Shown: positions 26,713 to 35,948 of the stretch, piece by piece
Numbering within the stretch: the stretch's first letter is position 1
Layout of the letters: each line of letters starts with the position of its first letter
Origin: Candidatus Latescibacter anaerobius SCGC AAA252-E07
GTDB lineage: Bacteria; Latescibacterota; Latescibacteria; Latescibacterales; Latescibacteraceae
Direction: 5' to 3'
Assembly (NCBI GenBank): GCA_000403035.1
Contig: AQSL01000156.1
Location: 1-45,492 of the forward strand
Length of the DNA: 45,492 nt
Made by a program: the position numbers and the translations under genes
The notes under the pieces: generated by a model
The model's input: only the letters and a program-made list of their open reading frames with translations
What the model was told of the DNA's origin: nothing
Database searches by the model: none

Positions 26713-27468
26713 TTATAAATACAACCGTTTTTTTATATTTTCGAATCCGATTTTTGCCGCAATTTGCTGGGCAGCCTTTTTACTTTTTCCCTTTCCTTTC
26801 CCGATTGTTTCACCCTTCACCTTTACTTCCACCGAAAAAACTTTGTCATGATCGGGACCGCTTTCGGAAATCGTATTGTAAACCGGAAAGCCAATCTTTT
26901 TGGACTGAACCAACTCCAGAAGAAGACTTTTATGGTTATCTGTTTCATCCAGCAGAATATTCTGATTATCCAGAATAGTTCTTCTTATGAAATCTTCCGC
27001 CGCTGTGTAACCGCCATCCAGGAAAATTGCGCCGATAATTGCTTCAAGAGTATCGGCGATTATTGATGAGCGGTGACGTCCTCCGGCATTTTCTTCTGAC
27101 TCGTTCAGGAGTATGTAACGGTTGAGTCCGATCTTCCGTGCTGCAATCGCTTCCGATTTTTTATTTACCAGGCTGCTTTTTAATTTTGTCAGATCTCCTT
27201 CTTGAAAATCAGGATTTTCTGTAAATAAATGATGGGAAACTATCATGCTGAGAACTGAATCACCAAGAAATTCCAGACGTTCATTTGACAGGTTGGTGGT
27301 TCCGTCCACGGATTGTGAATATGAACGATGCTTAAGGCTCTTGAAAAGAAACGAGCGGTCATTAAAGTGATATCCCAGGGTAGATTCAACCTCTTCGACA
27401 TCGAAAGGGAAATGACCTGATCTGAGAAAATTTTTTATCCACTTAAAAAAAGTCCTTACAGAGTTCAT
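26713..27468 (-). CDS. rnc: Ribonuclease III
   Basis: 251 aa. Cleaves double-stranded RNA in rRNA processing and mRNA turnover. The signature NERLEFLGDSVL (62-73) and the second acidic motif DTLEAIIGAIFLDGG are intact, and a dsRNA-binding domain follows (about 178-250, ending GKGKSKKAAQQIAAK). About 25 extra residues precede the usual start. Its ATG overlaps the fabF stop by 4 nt; fabF-rnc order after acpP is common in bacteria. Confidence 0.96.
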   Translation of the reverse strand: MNSVRTFFKWIKNFLRSGHFPFDVEEVESTLGYHFNDRSFLFKSLKHRSYSQSVDGTTNLSNERLEFLGDSVLSMIVSHHLFTENPDFQEGDLTKLKSSLVNKKSEAIAARKIGLNRYILLNESEENAGGRHRSSIIADTLEAIIGAIFLDGGYTAAEDFIRRTILDNQNILLDETDNHKSLLLELVQSKKIGFPVYNTISESGPDHDKVFSVEVKVKGETIGKGKGKSKKAAQQIAAKIGFENIKKRLYL

Positions 27469-28709
27469 TTGAATTTCTTAAATCCAATAGTAACATTATG
27501 ACCACCAAATCCGAAAGAGTTCGACAGGGCAAAATTTACTTCTTTCTCAACAGCCGTATGAGGTGTACAGTTTAAATCGCATTCGGGATCCTGGTTTTCC
27601 ACGTTGATTGTCGGTGGAATCACACTGTTTCTAATTGCCTGTATGGTGGCAACACTTTCGATAGCACCCGCTGCACCGAGAAGATGTCCATGCATTGATT
27701 TTGTCGATGACATGGTTAAATCGTAAGCTTTACTGCCATAGAGATGTTTAATAGCTTTATTTTCCGCTACATCACCCGCCGGCGTCGAAGGGCAGTGACA
27801 GTTGATATAATCAACATCTTCCTTGTTCATTCCGGAACGTTCGATAGCAAGCTCCATTGCCTTCGATGCTCCGAGACCTTCCGGATGAGGAGCGGTAATA
27901 TGATAGCCATCTGCGGTAAATGCAACCCCGCTGATTTCAGCAAAAATCTGAGCGTTTCGTTTCTTGGCATGTTCCAGATCTTCCAGGATCAAAGCGGCCG
28001 ATCCCTCGCTTACAATAAAACCATCTCTGTCCCTGTCAAAAGGACGGGCTGCTTTCTCCGGTTCATCATTTCGACGTGAAAGGGCTTGAATATTGATAAA
28101 ACCTGCAAGAGAGGTAGGTGTTATCGAACCTTCCGTGCCACCGGCAATAATAACATCGGCATCGCCGCGCACGATTGTATGATATGCATTGCCGAGAGCA
28201 TGAGCGCTGGATGCACAGGCGGAAGTTGTCACGTAATTCGGCCCCATCAGACCATACCTCATAGCAATATGACCGGCAACGATATCTGTGATCATGCCGG
28301 TTATGTAAAATGGAGAAACCCTTAACGGACCTTTGTTCAGATATACTTCCACCTGCTTTTCGAGCACATTGATACCGCCAATGCCTGAACCGAAAATCAC
28401 TCCGATAGTAAAAGGATCCTCATTCTCAAACTCAATTCCGCTGTGCTGGACAACCTCGGCAACCGAGCATAAAGCATACTGGCTGAAAAGGTCAAGACGT
28501 CTGGCCTCCCTGGCATCAATAATGCCTTCCGGATTATAATTTTTTATCTCGCCTGCAATACGGGTTTTGAAATTGCTTGCATCAAATCTGGTAATTGTCG
28601 CTATACCGCTTTTTCCGTTTATGAGTGATTCCCAAAATTCATCAAGCGTATTTCCGATCGGGGAGAGCACTCCCATACCGGTCACAACTACTCTTCTTTC
28701 AACTGCCAT
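27465..28709 (-). CDS. fabF: 3-oxoacyl-ACP synthase II (KAS II)
   Basis: 414 aa. Condenses malonyl-ACP with acyl-ACP in fatty-acid elongation. The catalytic Cys165 lies in SACASSAH, the second His340 in KSMHGHLLGAAGA. The first His motif reads NCHCPSTPAGD (His305) where KAS enzymes normally read NAHGTSTP; the Gly and first Thr, which contacts the pantetheine arm, are replaced by Cys-Pro. The catalytic triad is retained, so activity is expected, perhaps with shifted acyl preference. Follows acpP after 198 nt. Confidence 0.94.
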   Translation of the reverse strand: MAVERRVVVTGMGVLSPIGNTLDEFWESLINGKSGIATITRFDASNFKTRIAGEIKNYNPEGIIDAREARRLDLFSQYALCSVAEVVQHSGIEFENEDPFTIGVIFGSGIGGINVLEKQVEVYLNKGPLRVSPFYITGMITDIVAGHIAMRYGLMGPNYVTTSACASSAHALGNAYHTIVRGDADVIIAGGTEGSITPTSLAGFINIQALSRRNDEPEKAARPFDRDRDGFIVSEGSAALILEDLEHAKKRNAQIFAEISGVAFTADGYHITAPHPEGLGASKAMELAIERSGMNKEDVDYINCHCPSTPAGDVAENKAIKHLYGSKAYDLTMSSTKSMHGHLLGAAGAIESVATIQAIRNSVIPPTINVENQDPECDLNCTPHTAVEKEVNFALSNSFGFGGHNVTIGFKKFK

Positions 28710-28907
28710 GATACTCCTGACCGTAATAAAATATTTTTTATTATACCAATTACTATATAAAGACAGAATCCGGTATTAATAGAAGCTTAATTTTATAAAG
28801 TACGATATATGTGTGTGTTTTTTCTGGCCCCTGTCTCCTGACTATGTAAGTATACTATGCACTATGACTATAAACATTATTGAAACGGTACATTGATATT
28901 AAAACAA

Positions 28908-29144
28908 TTATTCACCAATTTTATCTTTTAAATAGTCAATCGCATCAGATACCTTTCTCATCTGCTGGGCATCTTCATCGGGAATTTCCAGATCAAACTC
29001 TTCCTCAAATGCCATAACAAGCTCAACAGTATCGAGTGAATCAGCACCAAGATCATCAATAAATGATGAATCATTATTCACTTTGTCCGCATCCACACCT
29101 AACTGCGTGACCACAAGATTTTTTACTCTTTCTTCTAAACCCAT
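28908..29144 (-). CDS. acpP: Acyl carrier protein
   Basis: 78 aa from the ATG at 29144, chosen over 29171 because AAGGAGG lies just upstream and the product then has standard length. The phosphopantetheine site is Ser in GADSLDTVELV. Acidic, four-helix pattern. Carries acyl chains for Fab enzymes and supplies 3-hydroxyacyl groups to LpxA and LpxD. Located between fabG and fabF, the classic order. Confidence 0.97.
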   Translation of the reverse strand: MGLEERVKNLVVTQLGVDADKVNNDSSFIDDLGADSLDTVELVMAFEEEFDLEIPDEDAQQMRKVSDAIDYLKDKIGE

Positions 29145-29212
29145 AATAGCTTCCTCCTTTTTGAATGACAATAACTGTTTTTTTCTCTATTGTGGATATA
29201 ACTTCAAAAATG

Positions 29213-29956
29213 TTACATGACCATTCCACCATCGACACATATAACCTGCCCGGTAATATACGATGCATCATCCGAAGCGAGAAACGCTGCAACATTTGCC
29301 ACATCCTCCGGAGTGCCGGCTCTTTTCAGCGGAATACTATTCTGAAACGCCTGCTTGGCTTCATCGGGAAGGTTTTTTGTCATATCAGTCTCAATATAAC
29401 CCGGTGCAATCGCATTTACGTTGATATTCCTTGATGCAAGTTCCTTTGCCATCGTTTTTGTCATTCCTATCACACCGGCTTTTGATGCCGAGTAATTTAC
29501 CTGCCCGGCATTCCCTACAACTCCAACTACAGATGCTAAGTTGATTATACGCCCATAACGTGCTTTCACCATATATTTTATAACTGCCCTGGAAACATTG
29601 AATGTCCCGGAAAGATTCACCGCAATTACAGCATCCCAGTCTTTTTTCTTCATCCGCATCATGAGATTGTCACGGGTTATACCGGCATTATTCACCAGGA
29701 TATCAATCCGGCCGAATTCATCGACAACTTCATGAACACAATCCTCTACGGTTGATTCTTCAGCAACATTCATAAAAAATGCCCTGGCAGTACCGAATGT
29801 TTCCGAAAGTTCCTGTGCAGTGGAAGTAACCATTTCTCTGTTAACGTCACATAAAGCCGCAACCGCACCTTCCATGAGAAAACGCTCGGCTATCTTTCTC
29901 CCAATACCCTGTCCTCCTCCGGTCACGAGGGCAATCTTTCCCTCAAGCTTCTTCAT
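29213..29956 (-). CDS. fabG: 3-oxoacyl-ACP reductase
   Basis: 247 aa from ATG 29956 (GGAGG upstream), overlapping fabD by 14 nt. SDR fold with TGGGQGIGR for NADPH, NNAGITRDNL, the catalytic Ser in NLASVVG, the YSASK motif, and the FabG-typical end GQVICVDGGMVM. Reduces 3-oxoacyl-ACP to 3-hydroxyacyl-ACP. Confidence 0.96.
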   Translation of the reverse strand: MKKLEGKIALVTGGGQGIGRKIAERFLMEGAVAALCDVNREMVTSTAQELSETFGTARAFFMNVAEESTVEDCVHEVVDEFGRIDILVNNAGITRDNLMMRMKKKDWDAVIAVNLSGTFNVSRAVIKYMVKARYGRIINLASVVGVVGNAGQVNYSASKAGVIGMTKTMAKELASRNINVNAIAPGYIETDMTKNLPDEAKQAFQNSIPLKRAGTPEDVANVAAFLASDDASYITGQVICVDGGMVM

Positions 29957-30869
29957 CAAAAACCTCCGCTATAGACTGATAATCGGAAACCGATACAACC
30001 GCAAGCCTGTCATCTGTCCTCTTCACCAAACCGGCAAGGACATTACCCGGACCAACCTCGTATGCTTTCTCTATCCCATCATCCAGCAGAGAACCAATCG
30101 TATCGGACCATCTGACCGGAGATGTCAACTGCTGTATCATGCACTTTTTTATCTCAACGGCATCTGTAACAGAAAAAGCGGTAACGTTGGAATATACAGG
30201 AATGCGGGCATCGGAAACACAAATTTTTTCAACTGTCAAAGAAAACGTATCTCTTGCGCTTTCCATCAGGGGAGAATGAAACGCTCCGCTTACCTTTAAC
30301 GGTATAACACGTTTGGCTCCCTGTTCTTTCAAAATTTCTCCGGCACGGGCAACGGCGTTTTTTTCTCCCGAAATCACCATTTGAAGAGGTGAATTGATAT
30401 TCGCCACAACAACCGTACCATGAACAGAATCGCATGCTTTCATGACGCTTTCATACTCCAGACCGATTACCGCAGCCATTGTTCCCCTGCCATCAGGATC
30501 GGCACTGTCCATCAAACGTCCACGTTCGGAAACGAGCATAAATCCGTCTTCAAAGCTATAAACACCCGCTGCAAACCACGCACTGAACTCGCCGAGACTG
30601 TGCCCGGCACAGCATGACGGTTCAATCCCATGTGCTCTTAACACTTCAGTGATGGCAGCCTCAACCGTATAAAGCGCTGGCTGCGTATAGAGCGTTCTGG
30701 CAAGCTTTTCAGCAGGTCCCTCTGCACACAGTGAAAGCATATCATACCCTGCCAGTTCACTTGCTTTTTCAAAAATTCTTTCGGCTTCTTTCCATGTTTC
30801 GGAAACGGAAACACCCATTCCGATTGACTGAGAACCCTGTCCCGGATAAACAAATGCTGTTTTCTTCAT
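29943..30869 (-). CDS. fabD: Malonyl-CoA:ACP transacylase
   Basis: 308 aa. Loads malonyl groups onto ACP. Signature FVYPGQGSQSIGMG at the start, catalytic Ser in GHSLGEFSA, and the later SGAFHSPLM with the catalytic His. Its ATG overlaps the fabH stop as TAATG. Confidence 0.96.
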   Translation of the reverse strand: MKKTAFVYPGQGSQSIGMGVSVSETWKEAERIFEKASELAGYDMLSLCAEGPAEKLARTLYTQPALYTVEAAITEVLRAHGIEPSCCAGHSLGEFSAWFAAGVYSFEDGFMLVSERGRLMDSADPDGRGTMAAVIGLEYESVMKACDSVHGTVVVANINSPLQMVISGEKNAVARAGEILKEQGAKRVIPLKVSGAFHSPLMESARDTFSLTVEKICVSDARIPVYSNVTAFSVTDAVEIKKCMIQQLTSPVRWSDTIGSLLDDGIEKAYEVGPGNVLAGLVKRTDDRLAVVSVSDYQSIAEVFDEEA

Positions 30870-31852
30870 TAAAACCTCAAAAGAGTCGAACCCCAGGTCA
30901 TACCGCTGCCAAATGCGGTTAGGACGACATAGGATTGCTTGTTGATCCGACCCTCTTTCAGGGCTTCGGTCATTGCTATCGGAATTGTTGCGGCAGAGGT
31001 ATTGCCGTATTTATTTATGTTAACGTAAGCTTTTTCGGGAGATATATCAAGTTTTTTTGCAGTACTGAGAATTATTCTTTTATTTGCCTGATGTGGAATC
31101 AGCAAATCCATATCATTAACGGTCAGGTCATTTTTTTTCAGAACCTCAATAACCACATTCGCCATTGAATTCGTCGCTTCTTTATAGAGACCCTTTCCGG
31201 TCATTTTAAGAAAATGCATATGCTCACGGACAGTTTTTTCAGAAGCGGGATGCTTCGAACCTCCGCCGGGCATATAGAGAAGATTTGTGCTGGCACCATC
31301 CGAATGAATTACATGGTCAATAATCCTGCCTCCATCACCGTCTTTCGAAACGACTGCAGCACCGGCCCCATCCCCAAAAAGAACACAGGTATTCTTATCA
31401 GTCCAGTCTATAATGCGGGAAAGCGTTTCAGCCCCGATTACAATGATATTTTCAGCAATACCGGAATGTATCATTGAGGAAGCAATCGATAATGCGTATA
31501 TAAATCCGGTGCAAGCCGCAGATATATCGAAGGCGGCTGCATTCTTCGCACCGATTAAATCCTGAACGAAACATGCCGTTGCAGGAAATATCATATCGGG
31601 CGACATCGTCGCAACGATGATAACATCAATATCAAGTACATCAATACCGGCGTCATCGAGAGCCGCTTTTGCGGCATTGGCTGCAAGAGTAGAGGTGGTT
31701 TCTTTCTTACCTGCTATATAGCGGGTTACGATTCCTGTTCTTGTTTGAATCCATTCATCGGATGTGTCAACTATCTTTTCCAGACGATGGTTATCCCATA
31801 CCTCATCGGGAACGGAAAAACCAAGTCCTGATATAACTGCATTGTTATTCAA
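30869..31852 (-). CDS. fabH: 3-oxoacyl-ACP synthase III (KAS III)
   Basis: 327 aa. Starts fatty-acid synthesis by condensing an acyl-CoA with malonyl-ACP. Catalytic Cys lies in SAACTGFIYAL, His in IPHQANKRI, and Asn in NKYGNTSAATIP. Overlaps plsX by 4 nt and fabD by 1 nt. Confidence 0.97.
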   Translation of the reverse strand: MNNNAVISGLGFSVPDEVWDNHRLEKIVDTSDEWIQTRTGIVTRYIAGKKETTSTLAANAAKAALDDAGIDVLDIDVIIVATMSPDMIFPATACFVQDLIGAKNAAAFDISAACTGFIYALSIASSMIHSGIAENIIVIGAETLSRIIDWTDKNTCVLFGDGAGAAVVSKDGDGGRIIDHVIHSDGASTNLLYMPGGGSKHPASEKTVREHMHFLKMTGKGLYKEATNSMANVVIEVLKKNDLTVNDMDLLIPHQANKRIILSTAKKLDISPEKAYVNINKYGNTSAATIPIAMTEALKEGRINKQSYVVLTAFGSGMTWGSTLLRF

Positions 31853-32901
31853 GTTTTCCTCGCAAATTCATGTTTAATCTGTGTATTAATTTCTTCCAAA
31901 ACAAGTTGTCTTGCCACGTGGATAGCGTTTTTTATCGCTGTTGATGTTGAATTACCATGACATATGATTGAAATTCCATCGACTCCAAGCAGAGGTGCTC
32001 CCCCGTAATCCTCATCACTCATTTTCTTTTTGATTTCTTTAAAAGCAGGTTTTATCAAATATGCCCCTAATGTTCTCCATACACTTCTGGCAATACTTTT
32101 TTTCAGTGAGTGGGTAACGAAACCGAATACGCTCTCACCGAATTTTAACAGAACATTCCCCACAAAACCGTCACATACGACAACATCGACATCACCCTTG
32201 AATATGTCACGGCCCTCAATATTGCCAATAAAGTTAAGATCAGACTGTTCAAACAATGTATAGGCGCATTCCGTAAGCTCATTACCCTTCGAGCGTTCCT
32301 CACCGATACTCAACAACCCAACACGTGGATTTTCGTGCCCCAGAACATAAGAAGTGTAAATTGAAGCCATTACTCCGAACTGATAGAGATGCTCCGGCTT
32401 GCAATCTGTATTTGCACCCACATCCAGTATCGCAACCGGATTTTTCATCGAAGGGAAAAGGGCCGTAATAGCAGGCCGTAATACACCGGTGAGTCTCCCC
32501 ATATAAAAAATGGAAGATGCCATAGCAGCTCCCGTATTCCCCGCAGAAATAACCGCCTCGACCTCACCGGAATGGCAGAGTTTATTTGCCACTACTATCG
32601 ATGAGTTTTTCTTTGTACGGATAGCCCGAACAGGTGATTCGCTCATTCCGATAACTTCATCGGCATGAATAATATGCAACCTGTTTTGTACCGACTTGTA
32701 TCTCTTCGAGACTTTACCTGCCACCGCCACAGAACCGGTGAAATACTCCAGACTTTCGCCGACAATTTTCTCATTCCCGACAAGGGTTATTTCCACATCA
32801 TGATATGCGCATAATGCGACTAAACTACCCTCAACAAGGACACCGGGAACATTATCACCGCCCATGGCGTCAACTGCTATTCGTATTATTCGACTTGACA
32901 T
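31849..32901 (-). CDS. plsX: Phosphate acyltransferase PlsX
   Basis: 350 aa. Makes acyl-phosphate from acyl-ACP for phospholipid synthesis. Signature AVDAMGGDNVPGVLVEG at the start, SAGNTGAAMASS, GANTDCKPEHL, and DGFVGNVLLK. Placed between rpmF and fabH as in many bacteria. Confidence 0.96.
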   Translation of the reverse strand: MSSRIIRIAVDAMGGDNVPGVLVEGSLVALCAYHDVEITLVGNEKIVGESLEYFTGSVAVAGKVSKRYKSVQNRLHIIHADEVIGMSESPVRAIRTKKNSSIVVANKLCHSGEVEAVISAGNTGAAMASSIFYMGRLTGVLRPAITALFPSMKNPVAILDVGANTDCKPEHLYQFGVMASIYTSYVLGHENPRVGLLSIGEERSKGNELTECAYTLFEQSDLNFIGNIEGRDIFKGDVDVVVCDGFVGNVLLKFGESVFGFVTHSLKKSIARSVWRTLGAYLIKPAFKEIKKKMSDEDYGGAPLLGVDGISIICHGNSTSTAIKNAIHVARQLVLEEINTQIKHEFARKT

Positions 32902-32916
32902 TTACAATATACTTGT

Positions 32917-33099
32917 TTATGCCTCTACAGGTTCTATTACCTTCCTGCCTTTATAATAACCACATCCGGGACAAACTCTATGAGGCATGATCAACTGTCC
33001 ACAATGTGCGCATGTGGCCATTGGCGGAATTTTCAGATTCAAGTGTGATCTACGCATCCCCTTACGAGATTTGGAGGTTTTTCTCTTTGGAACGGCCAT
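32917..33099 (-). CDS. rpmF: 50S ribosomal protein L32
   Basis: 60 aa. Begins MAVPKRKTSKSRKGMRRSH as in L32, with a zinc ribbon CAHC ... CPGC (both Cys pairs intact). Located between the DUF177 gene and plsX, the usual neighbourhood. Confidence 0.97.
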   Translation of the reverse strand: MAVPKRKTSKSRKGMRRSHLNLKIPPMATCAHCGQLIMPHRVCPGCGYYKGRKVIEPVEA

Positions 33100-33127
33100 T
33101 AAAATGCTCCTTTCAATACATCTATTA

Positions 33128-33685
33128 TTATTTTACTTTATTCACTTGTGCCGAATCCCCGAAGAATCTATGTAAAGCATTCCATCTGGGATCATTATTT
33201 TCCGTATTACAATTACATTCTCTTTTGTTCAGGTTATTTCCGCAAACAGTGCATAATCCCTTACAGTGTTCATCGCAAAGTGGTTTTATCGGGATAGAAA
33301 GGAGTAACGCATCATGAACAAATCCGGTAATGTCTATTGAATCTTCATCATGTAAAAGAAACATTAAATTGTCTCTGTCTTCTTCCTCAACATCTTCGTA
33401 ATCGTGAGGGATAACCTCGCCTTTTTTCAGACGGTTAATCACGATTGAAAACTCACCGATAATATCATACCCGAAAGGTTCAAGACACCGTGAACATTCA
33501 AGAACGGCAGAGGATACTGCCTTTCCCTCAACTCTAATTACATCCTCATTCCTTCTCACCTTGCAGATGATATGAATTAAACTGTCGGAAGGGAAAACAT
33601 CTTCGTTTATACCAAGTTCGTTTATATCACTGTCAAACTCGATAACACTATATCTTTCTTGATCCCCAAACAGATCGATTTTCAT
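33128..33685 (-). CDS. DUF177 (YceD-like) protein
   Basis: 185 aa. YceD/DUF177 proteins lie upstream of rpmF and are linked to 23S rRNA accumulation. Seen here: CSRCLEPF in the centre and a Cys-rich tail (CDEHCKGLCTVCG ... CNC) typical of the family. GGGG lies just before the ATG. First gene of the rpmF-plsX-fab cluster. Confidence 0.9.
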   Translation of the reverse strand: MKIDLFGDQERYSVIEFDSDINELGINEDVFPSDSLIHIICKVRRNEDVIRVEGKAVSSAVLECSRCLEPFGYDIIGEFSIVINRLKKGEVIPHDYEDVEEEDRDNLMFLLHDEDSIDITGFVHDALLLSIPIKPLCDEHCKGLCTVCGNNLNKRECNCNTENNDPRWNALHRFFGDSAQVNKVK

Positions 33686-33696
33686 AAAATCCCCAT

Positions 33697-33725
33697 AAGT
33701 TACGAAAAAATATAATGTATGTCAA
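33697..33725 (-). promoter_or_regulatory. Possible promoter of the DUF177-rpmF-plsX-fab cluster
   Basis: TTGACA (33720-33725) is a perfect -35, 17 nt from TAACTT (33697-33702), a poor -10. If used, the leader before the ATG at 33685 would be only about 5 nt, so either the mRNA is nearly leaderless or the real promoter is elsewhere. Confidence 0.3.
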
Positions 33726-33804
33726 GATGTTAATTGGTTATGATACTCACATTTTCCTTATAAACAGAATCTTAAATGCAACGTTTTTCATTCATACTTC
33801 TTAT

Positions 33805-34216
33805 TCATATATTCTTTCCGTCAAAAATATATGCGATTTCTTTTTTTGCATTTTCAACAGAATCTGATGCATGTACGGTATTCATCGTTATATTTTGTGC
33901 AAATAATTCTCTTATCGTACCTTCTGCTGCTTTCTCAGGATCGGTTTTACCGATGATTTCGCGAACGTATTCCACGCAATTTTCATGCTCGAGCACAATT
34001 TCGATAATAGGTCCGGAAGTTATAAATTGTATGAGTTTTTCGAAGAAATGCTTCCCACGGTGTACATCATAAAAACCTTCTGCACGTTCTTTTGTGAAGG
34101 TTTCTGATTTTATGTCTTTGATAACCAGCCCTTTTTTTTTCCAGAATCGAAATTATTTCTCCTATATGATGGTTCTCATAAGCATCAGGTTTAATAAGCA
34201 GCAATGTTTTTTCCAT
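33805..34216 (-). pseudogene. ndk: Nucleoside diphosphate kinase gene with +1 frameshift in an A9 run
   Basis: Restoring one base gives a complete 136-residue Ndk. It starts at ATG 34216 with KTLLLIKPDAYEN, followed by a HHIGEI segment; after the lesion come GLVIKDIKS, RGKHFFEKLIQFITSGP, and the active-site motif NTVHASDS with phospho-His115. The frame breaks in nine As (T9 on the plus strand, 34132-34140); eight As would join both halves. Everything on both sides is well conserved, so decay is unlikely to be old. Ndk equalises NTP and dNTP pools. A base-calling error in the homopolymer or transcriptional slippage at the A9 run are both plausible. GAGAGG precedes the start and a candidate promoter lies at 34272-34300. 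Confidence 0.88.
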
Positions 34217-34271
34217 GCCATCCTCTCAAAATAATAATTCAAACAGTTTGAAAAAATATTTATGAACCTAC

Positions 34272-34300
34272 ATACTACAAAATCCATTATTCCAAGTCAA
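34272..34300 (-). promoter_or_regulatory. Candidate promoter for ndk
   Basis: TTGACT (34295-34300), 17-nt spacer, TAGTAT (34272-34277) on the minus strand. Predicts a leader of about 50 nt. By-eye call. Confidence 0.45.
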
Positions 34301-34396
34301 GTTATATTAGAATTCCGGTCATCCTCCATTTTCATTTACACGGTTCAACGTTCCAAACGTTCAGTGATCTTCATTATTTTCCACGAGCCGTTGGTA

Positions 34397-35788
34397 CTAA
34401 AAAAAACGAAGTTCTTTGCCAATATTATAGATATTTACACCCATACTGGCTCTTGGAAGTGTCCTGTAATCCTTTATTTTTTCTACACCTCTGTCGGTTA
34501 TTTCGTAAATCGCAATTTTTTCAATATTGTTTTCACCCATTCCTCTTTCATTGGCAATTCGTGTATAATAAAGTTCACGCGGGTCATGTCCCATCAGCCA
34601 CGAAGCCACCGAATCACAAGCTACCATTGACCTCGATACGGTAATAAAATTATTCAAATGAAGTGTACCGGCACCATCAACACCGACAATACCCTCGATA
34701 AGATTAACATACGGATGAACATTGGAAGCTATATCGAGCATCCGCTGAGCCCATTGTTCAAACCAGAATATCCTTGAATCAGGCTTAAATTCATCATTTT
34801 GAAAGGCATTCCAACCGCCGGCATTAAAATAAGCCCTGGCAAAACCATATTCATCCCAGTATTTATATCCCATCCGGGCGTGTTTTACATAAAGCCGTTC
34901 AATTTCACTCCGGTAATCGGGATTGAAGACATTTTTAACCGTACCTCTGTTCAGAGTGCCGGACCATCCCCCGCATACATGCATGTAACCAACAGGCATT
35001 ATTCCCTGAAGATTTTTAATCGTGAGTGTGGTAATACCGAGATTGTGGATACGGTCTTTCGCCATGTTGATGAACATAGTATCCTTTTCCTTCACAAGTC
35101 TGAAAAAAGGAATTTCCCTCATCACAATCCCTTCAGGATTATGTACCCAGGTTATCTCCGACTTTTTATAATCGCTCCATGATGTGTATTTTCCCTCGGT
35201 GAAACATACGCCCCGATGATGCAGAATATCGCAAACACCCGATTCAACAAAGTTCTCATGCGTTGCGCCGCCGTTTGCCCCCACAACGATATTCGTGTTT
35301 CCCATTTCCTTGAGCGCATCGCAAAATCCCGCAACAAAAGAAGGATGTGTCGAAATGCCGTTATTAACACTCCGTTTATCCGCATTGAATCCGCCGACAA
35401 AATTCGGTTTTATATAGGTTGTGCCGCCTTTTTCACCACTGCCTTTACGGAACATTTTCCGAGCGGTCCGGTACCCGGCAAGCGCAAACTGCTCATACTC
35501 GGGAGGAAACTTACCGTCACTATCCTTGTTCGATACCACATCGGTTCTTAGTACAAAAACCGCATCCGGGTTATCAAGTATTTCCTCGCGCATAACAGGC
35601 GGGATATTATTCTTTTTGCCTTTTTCCGCATATTCAATACCATCGCGAACGAGTTTTCTCCCGGGATCGAACTGTTCTTTCGACCTGTCAATATCATAAG
35701 AACTGGCATATGCATTTCCGTAAAAAACAGGCAATGCGGTAACAAAAGCCGCACCTCCGGTTAAAAAATCCCGTCTGCTCAGCATCAC
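34397..35788 (-). CDS. Tat-exported DUF362 protein
   Basis: 463 aa (Met1 or Met2). A twin-arginine signal SRRDFLTGGAAF (4-15) predicts folded export. DUF362 features: YIKPNFVGGF, the KEMGNTNIVVGANGGATHENF segment, FINMAKDRIH, LTIKNLQGIMP, and a conserved C-terminal block with DGAGTLHLNNF and VACDSVASWLMG. No Cys-rich ferredoxin motif is present. DUF362 proteins have no settled function; Tat export suggests a cofactor. Neighbours are lpxB and ndk, giving no functional hint. Confidence 0.85.
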   Translation of the reverse strand: MMLSRRDFLTGGAAFVTALPVFYGNAYASSYDIDRSKEQFDPGRKLVRDGIEYAEKGKKNNIPPVMREEILDNPDAVFVLRTDVVSNKDSDGKFPPEYEQFALAGYRTARKMFRKGSGEKGGTTYIKPNFVGGFNADKRSVNNGISTHPSFVAGFCDALKEMGNTNIVVGANGGATHENFVESGVCDILHHRGVCFTEGKYTSWSDYKKSEITWVHNPEGIVMREIPFFRLVKEKDTMFINMAKDRIHNLGITTLTIKNLQGIMPVGYMHVCGGWSGTLNRGTVKNVFNPDYRSEIERLYVKHARMGYKYWDEYGFARAYFNAGGWNAFQNDEFKPDSRIFWFEQWAQRMLDIASNVHPYVNLIEGIVGVDGAGTLHLNNFITVSRSMVACDSVASWLMGHDPRELYYTRIANERGMGENNIEKIAIYEITDRGVEKIKDYRTLPRASMGVNIYNIGKELRFF

Positions 35789-35948
35789 AATACCTCCGGG
35801 AATTGCACGTTACACATTGGGAATCGAACAATCTATAAAACATTTACAAAACTGGCTCTGCCATAAATATCGAATACTCACGGTTGAATTTCACCCTGCA
35901 TCTCCACACTTTTTAATGGGTCCATACAGAAAGCCCTGCAAAAAACCA

